Source of the DNA: Cyanobacteriota bacterium
GTDB taxonomy: Bacteria > Cyanobacteriota > Cyanobacteriia > Leptolyngbyales > Leptolyngbyaceae
NCBI GenBank assembly: GCA_027482985.1
Contig: JAIXVO010000298.1
Span: 1-8,900, forward strand
Reading direction: 5' to 3'
DNA length: 8,900 nucleotides
Shown: positions 6,901-8,900 of the stretch, in pieces
How the letters are laid out: every line of letters starts with the position of its first letter
How positions within the stretch are numbered: the stretch's first letter is position 1
The notes under the pieces: generated by a model
Told to the model about the DNA's origin: nothing
Databases searched by the model: none
The model's input: the letters and a program-made list of their open reading frames with translations, nothing else
Program-made: the position numbers and the translations under genes

Positions 6901-8741
6901 GTAACTGTGGTGCCATTGGCATTCACCGTATTCACGGTCCGTTGAACCCCATTCACCGTGACGGTGTAAGCCCCCCCAGCGGGGTCAGAGACTCCGTCCA
7001 GCGTTTCGTTGTAGGTCAGCGTCAGAGTGCTGCCATTGACGACGGCGGTTTGGAAAACAGGGGGGGTCGTATCGGCCGGCGGGGGTGAGGAACTGCCAAA
7101 CCCGCCAAACGCCAACCCAAACGGAGCAACGGTAGTAGCCAGCGGGGTTTGAGCGGTGAAGGTACCAGCCCCATTGCCCGTAAAGATGGCAACCCGGTTG
7201 CTCCCATTATTGCTGGTCAAGATATCGAGGTTGCTATCGCCATTGATATCCTGCAGCAAAATATCTTGAGAAGCGGCCCCAACGGCAATGGTGGTTGCCG
7301 CCCCCAAGCCGCCTGCCCGGTTATTGAGCAACACAGCCACGTTGTTGCTGTTGGCGGAGGCGGTAGCAATGTCTAGAAAACCATCCCGGTTGATATCCCC
7401 CACCGCCACGAACATAGGCGAGGCGGTGGCAGCGGCAAAATTGGTGATCGCGAAGCCCCCGGTGCCATTGCCTAAGCCCACAGACACGTTATTGGAATTG
7501 CGGTTGGCGGTGACGAAGTCTAAAATGCCGTCGTTATTGAGGTCAGCCACCTCCAGATCGCGGGGGCTAGTCCCCACGGCAAAGGCGGTTGGCGCACCGA
7601 AGCTGCCGGTCCCTGTGCCAAGGTTGACGCTGACCGTATTGCTCTGAAAGTTGCCTGCCAGAATATCCAGATTGCCGTCACGGTTTACGTCCGCCAGGCC
7701 TACCCCTGCCGGCATACCGCCTGCCGCAAACCGCTGTTGGGCAGCAAATATGCTCGTGGCACTACCCAACAGCACTGAAATATCATTCGTGTTGAGATTG
7801 GCGACTACGGCATCCAAACGCCCGTCCCGATTGACGTCGCCCAACACTAACCCAACGGGGCGATCGCCCACCGTAAACCGCTGGGCCGCCTGAAATCCGC
7901 CCACTCCATTGTTGATGAACAATGAAAGGCTGTCTGTTCCTTCGTCTGTGGTAAGAATGTCTTCTTGGCCATCGCCGTTGATGTCTCTGACGACCGCTTT
8001 AGAAGGGGTCGTCCCAGCTACCGGTAGCGTGGTAGGGGCACTAAACCCACCAGCGTTATTGGCTGTATACAGTGAAATGCTGTTACCCGTTTGATTCGTG
8101 ACCACGAGCGTACTCAAAGTACCATTGACTCTCTCTAGAAACGAGCGTTCGAACGCTGCCATCGTTTCGATTGAGCCAGTGGTGACTTCAAAATCCCAGT
8201 CGCCGCCCCAGGCTTGCGAACTGGTCAAATCATCCGAGGCAGCAATATCAGCGCCAGTCAAGCTTCCCAATTGGTTAACAAAGGCTTGGCCGACTAAACC
8301 CTCACCGACGTTGCAGCTGTACAGCAAAATATCGGCATCAGGGGCTAGCACCTGCCCCCACCCCAGAATCTCATCCTGGTAAAGACTCAGGTGGCTGCCA
8401 TCGAGCAGGCTATTTCCTACCTCCAATGTTCCCATGGCTCCGTGGGCAACAATGTGGATACTGGCCACGTTGGCATAGGTTGCTAAAACTGATGAAACTT
8501 GCTGAATGCCATTCTGGGTAGCATCCAAAATGAATACATCGACATCGATCGCCGCCTCAGCAAATTTTTGATAATCCGCAACGGAGCTATCAACAAAAAG
8601 CAGGCTTGCGCCAGCACCTTTGTTGGTCAGTGAAGCATTTTTAATTTCTGACGAAAAATTATTTCCATTAATGTCCGAACCAGAACTTGCCTGCAAGAAA
8701 GGATTGTCAGATCCTTGCAGGACTCCAAAAGAGTATTCCAT
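3969..8741 (-). CDS. Giant multidomain tyrosinase: DUF4347, FG-GAP/VCBS propeller, SWM repeats, type-3 copper domain, His/Cys-rich tail
   Basis: A 1590-residue protein. Domains: DUF4347 at about 46-205 (IHIVAHG with H100; LLYSCNVG with C143). Seven FG-GAP/VCBS-like blades at about 210-548, with DxNxDG-type motifs starting at 253, 302, 351, 400, 449 and 498. Three SWM (SwmB-type) Ig-like repeats at 557-879. Tyrosinase domain at about 900-1175: copper A histidines H973, H995 and H1004; copper B H1124, H1128 and H1151, the last in 'DPMFWMLHANVD'; 'LPFWDWT' at 1024-1030. Passenger-like beta domain at about 1214-1345 with 'APGNSPG'. His/Cys-rich tail at about 1437-1573. Tyrosinases oxidise phenols and catechols to quinones; Asn1125 after the first copper B histidine is the residue tied to monophenolase activity in bacterial enzymes. 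There is no Sec signal peptide, RTX repeat or PEP-CTERM; export by a type I system is inferred from DUF4347 relatives. The start at 8741 gives the longest frame, but its ribosome site is weak. Most of the protein is unrelated to usual 270-500-residue bacterial tyrosinases. Confidence 0.95.
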   Translation of the reverse strand: MEYSFGVLQGSDNPFLQASSGSDINGNNFSSEIKNASLTNKGAGASLLFVDSSVADYQKFAEAAIDVDVFILDATQNGIQQVSSVLATYANVASIHIVAHGAMGTLEVGNSLLDGSHLSLYQDEILGWGQVLAPDADILLYSCNVGEGLVGQAFVNQLGSLTGADIAASDDLTSSQAWGGDWDFEVTTGSIETMAAFERSFLERVNGTLSTLVVTNQTGNSISLYTANNAGGFSAPTTLPVAGTTPSKAVVRDINGDGQEDILTTDEGTDSLSLFINNGVGGFQAAQRFTVGDRPVGLVLGDVNRDGRLDAVVANLNTNDISVLLGSATSIFAAQQRFAAGGMPAGVGLADVNRDGNLDILAGNFQSNTVSVNLGTGTGSFGAPTAFAVGTSPRDLEVADLNNDGILDFVTANRNSNNVSVGLGNGTGGFAITNFAAATASPMFVAVGDINRDGFLDIATASANSNNVAVLLNNRAGGLGAATTIAVGAASQDILLQDINGDSNLDILTSNNGSNRVAIFTGNGAGTFTAQTPLATTVAPFGLAFGGFGSSSPPPADTTPPVFQTAVVNGSTLTLTYNETLDGVSDPAGGAYTVTVNGVQRTVNTVNANGTTVTLTLATAVVAGETVALNYTPPATNPVQDVAGNDAIALTGRAVINSTAPAGDTTPPVLQTAMVNGSTLTLTYNETLDGTSDPVGGVYTVTINGAQRTVNTVNANGTTVTLALASAVVTGETVALSYTPPTTNPVQDVAGNDAIALTGRAVTNTTTSPNGSAPSLVNAVVSGRIANSIVKLIYNERLDGNADPTPSSYTVRVNGAVRTVTAVDVQPSTTAEGITVILSLANPISQGDVVTVSYTPGTVAVQDIDGNDAAGFSNIAVTNLRNFTRSLGSLTVGSVFDFTQFGYTYDYGQINNFNTLPAGATNTTNLDIRKNAIDMTAAEIDAYINSILTLKETTLLTNNGVEISLYDQFVALHISTSDAVGRQAPNGSTMVNPAHGGPAFLPWHRPLVAEYEDALQLVNPTVTLPFWDWTNLTATNNIVFQDNFMSADRQGPVDTGYFTLANGWGMRTDLSGTRWTGINANPVAISRGSRVTNPGTWATNITSILGNTTYGTFRNNLEQGVGAHNNAHGSIGGIMSNVAASPNDPMFWMLHANVDRLWAEWQISNHWGTGFYVTGSQNYAHNLNDPLLGWDNGAIPLAPDLRDLLPKSPGTGLRAMVSGNITVNGTLQNNTVVAPGNSPGVVSVKGDYIQGHDGELTIELTGRKAGKEYDVLTVAGTAKLSGTLNLYFLNDFAPKHGTFTFLTADSIEGDFTDVNLFGLDQPMAYKLIKSGDGKSYQLQMMGLDEMNSSNLGIAQTQKALFEDTDLSLYNPSFGIGLDMAIYGYGPHGWGDDVMPHSDHGMDTDWYLPYDVDVNEWIIALEAGAMIPKAYRTPMMPGDHSGHDPCHSEHGHHHPGHHTGSIGDDDHHHPDRDPESKDSHYCQCKQGNSCGKPKHPGSEPGEHDLRHTTDLGDHAGHSDGQHGHAVGSPGDDDHRHPDRDPKREGSSHCQCKQGNSCGKPKAPAPESKEHRFEAPVEQPSARFEAVLTGVG
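4062..4157 (-). repeat. His/Cys tail repeat B
   Basis: Residues 1529-1560: GDDDHRHPDRDP, then CQCKQGNSCGKPK with C1548, C1550 and C1556. It is separated from repeat A by a His/Gly/Asp-rich linker that also carries a large DNA palindrome. Confidence 0.85.
4173..4210. repeat. Perfect 16-bp inverted repeat inside the tyrosinase gene
   Basis: GTGACCATGCTGGCCA (4173-4188) and TGGCCAGCATGGTCAC (4195-4210) are exact reverse complements around a 6-base loop. It encodes the GDHAGHSDGQHGH linker between the two His/Cys repeats. In mRNA it would form a very stable stem-loop near the 3' end of the coding region. No T-run follows. Confidence 0.9.
4263..4358 (-). repeat. His/Cys tail repeat A
   Basis: Residues 1462-1493: an acidic-histidine head (GDDDHHHPDRDP), then CQCKQGNSCGKPK with C1481, C1483 and C1489. 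It aligns without gaps to repeat B 67 residues on, 25 of 32 positions identical by hand count. Confidence 0.85.
4707..5102 (-). other. Passenger-like beta domain after the tyrosinase
   Basis: Residues about 1214-1345. The pattern 'SGNITVNGTLQNN' - 'VVAPGNSPGVVSVKGDY' - 'LTIELTGRKAGKEYDVLTVAG' - 'KLSGTLNLYFL' - 'GTFTFLTAD' matches the stretch in bacterial autotransporter-like and PEP-CTERM-associated surface proteins that folds as a beta-solenoid end piece. Here it is followed by a metal-binding-like tail instead of a beta-barrel. Confidence 0.65.
5217..6044 (-). other. Tyrosinase type-3 copper domain
   Basis: Residues about 900-1175. It opens with the family's helical 'DIRKNAIDMTAAEIDAYINS' (927-946). 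All six copper ligands are present: H973, H995, H1004 (copper A; 'HGGPAFLPWHRP') and H1124, H1128, H1151 (copper B; 'HNNAH' and 'DPMFWMLHANVD'). There is no cysteine in the domain, so the His-Cys thioether of fungal and mollusc enzymes is absent. Glu1118, six residues before H1124, might serve as the water-holding Glu, but its spacing is shorter than in the known bacterial enzymes I recall. Confidence 0.92.
6105..6431 (-). repeat. SWM (SwmB-type) repeat 3, diverged
   Basis: Residues about 771-879. It keeps the landmarks 'LIYNERLDG', 'YTVRVNGAVRTV', 'VSYTPGTVAVQDIDGND' but is clearly diverged and slightly longer in the middle. It joins directly to the segment before the tyrosinase domain. Confidence 0.75.
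6432..6752 (-). repeat. SWM (SwmB-type) repeat 2
   Basis: Residues 664-770. Hand alignment to repeat 1 shows about 18 differences in 107 residues, six of them in the last few positions. The DNA copies are also closely similar, including the shared HIP1 octamer (6475-6482). This points to a recent duplication or gene conversion. Confidence 0.85.
6753..7073 (-). repeat. SWM (SwmB-type) repeat 1
   Basis: Residues 557-663, beginning DTTPPVFQTAVVNGS and including 'LTYNETLDG', 'YTVTVNG' and 'NPVQDVAGND'. It matches the 'cyanobacterial long protein repeat' seen in SwmB-like proteins, an Ig-like beta-sandwich. It is immediately followed by an in-register second copy 321 bp away. It contains a HIP1 octamer at 6796-6803. 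Confidence 0.85.
7098..8114 (-). repeat. Seven 49-residue (147-bp) FG-GAP/VCBS blade repeats
   Basis: Residues about 210-548. Seven copies of a strand/turn pattern (such as 'NNGVGGF') begin near 211, 261, 310, 359, 408, 457 and 506. Six calcium-loop motifs lie exactly 49 residues apart. The sixth reads DINGDSNLD, with Ser in place of the usual Gly. The copies have diverged in DNA, so the duplication is old. Seven copies suggest one complete seven-bladed beta-propeller. Confidence 0.88.
8127..8606 (-). other. DUF4347 domain of the giant protein
   Basis: Residues about 46-205. A hydrophobic strand then His-Gly (IHIVAHG, 95-101) and a second strand ending in Cys (DILLYSCNVG, 137-146), then 'TGADIAASDDLTSS' and 'GGDWDFEVTTGSIET', are hallmarks of DUF4347. 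The family sits at the N-terminus of very large secreted cyanobacterial and proteobacterial proteins. The His/Cys layout resembles clan CD cysteine peptidases; that comparison is inference and no peptidase activity is claimed. Confidence 0.85.
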
Positions 8742-8821
8742 TTTAAATTCGGTTGGCTAAAAATGTTCCCTAGAATTAGCTTATGTGGCTTTCTTGCCAG
8801 CCAATACAATCTTTTTTTTAC

Positions 8822-8830
8822 TTTATATTA
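8822..8830 (-). promoter_or_regulatory. Candidate -10 element for the tyrosinase gene
   Basis: Read on the minus strand, TAATATAAA lies about 80 bases before the start codon in an AT-rich stretch that also has a run of eight A. The best -35 candidate (TTCCAA at 8844-8849, 16-bp spacing) is weak. Cyanobacterial promoters often lack a good -35, so this is only a candidate. Confidence 0.25.
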
Positions 8831-8900
8831 GCTAGGGAAGAATTTGGAACCATCCGACCCGACCATGGGCGTGAATCGTTTCGTTGCCAGCGATACCAGG

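Noticed and set aside
7098..8114. CRISPR array or DNA satellite, suggested by 147-bp periodicity
   Set aside because: The periodicity is that of 49-residue protein repeats; DNA copies are diverged and there are no constant repeats with unique spacers.
4035..8382. Long open frames on the + strand opposite the giant gene
   Set aside because: They are antisense shadows of a repetitive, GC-rich gene; hydrophobic runs such as those near 4100-4400 come from reading His/Asp codons backwards.
8742..8820. Intrinsic terminator at the TGGCT/AGCCA hairpin near the run of eight T (+ strand)
   Set aside because: The stem is only 5 bp and is separated from the T-run by 8 bases; no + strand gene ends here.
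8828..8900. Short frames at the right edge (23 codons on - ending in TAA at 8828; + strand ATG at 8865)
   Set aside because: Too short to judge; either could be a gene end or start beyond the window, but no family pattern or ribosome site supports one.

Overview
The window looks like chromosome of a fairly GC-rich cyanobacterium, probably filamentous. Eight perfect copies of the HIP1 octamer GCGATCGC occur in 8.9 kb (194, 2482, 2786, 3008, 3794, 6475, 6796, 7860). The families present (Uma2, DUF1517/FLAP1-like, stand-alone SagB-type oxidoreductase, DUF4347 plus SWM-repeat giant protein) are all typical of cyanobacteria. The genus cannot be fixed from sequence alone; a Leptolyngbya/Nodosilinea-type organism is only a guess.

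Layout. 1-204 (-): start of a Uma2-family (PD-(D/E)XK-like) protein that runs off the left edge. A 29-codon ORF (188-277, -) overlaps its start and may be a leader peptide. 460-1518 (+): DUF1517 membrane protein, divergent from Uma2. 1651-3198 (+): two-domain SagB/nitroreductase-like flavoprotein. 3251-3583 (-): small acidic protein of unknown function, convergent with the SagB gene. 3584-3968: non-coding, with two short perfect inverted repeats. 3969-8741 (-): one 1590-residue gene filling more than half the window. 8742-8900: AT-rich leader of that gene, then unassigned sequence.

The giant protein is the point of interest. From N to C terminus it has: a DUF4347 domain with a clan-CD-like His-Gly/Cys pair; seven blade-like repeats, with six calcium-loop motifs spaced exactly 49 residues apart (FG-GAP/VCBS propeller); three SWM/Ig-like repeats, two nearly identical; a tyrosinase (type-3 copper) domain with all six copper-binding histidines; a passenger-like beta domain; and a His/Cys-rich tail containing a 67-residue-period tandem duplication with CxC-x5-C motifs. 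No Sec signal peptide, RTX nonapeptides or PEP-CTERM sorting signal is visible.

The most economical reading is a very large, probably exported or surface-associated phenol oxidase that carries its own adhesive scaffold and its own metal-binding (possibly copper-loading) tail. That reading is inference. The flanking genes look like ordinary, unrelated cyanobacterial genes, and there is no sign that they form a pathway with it.
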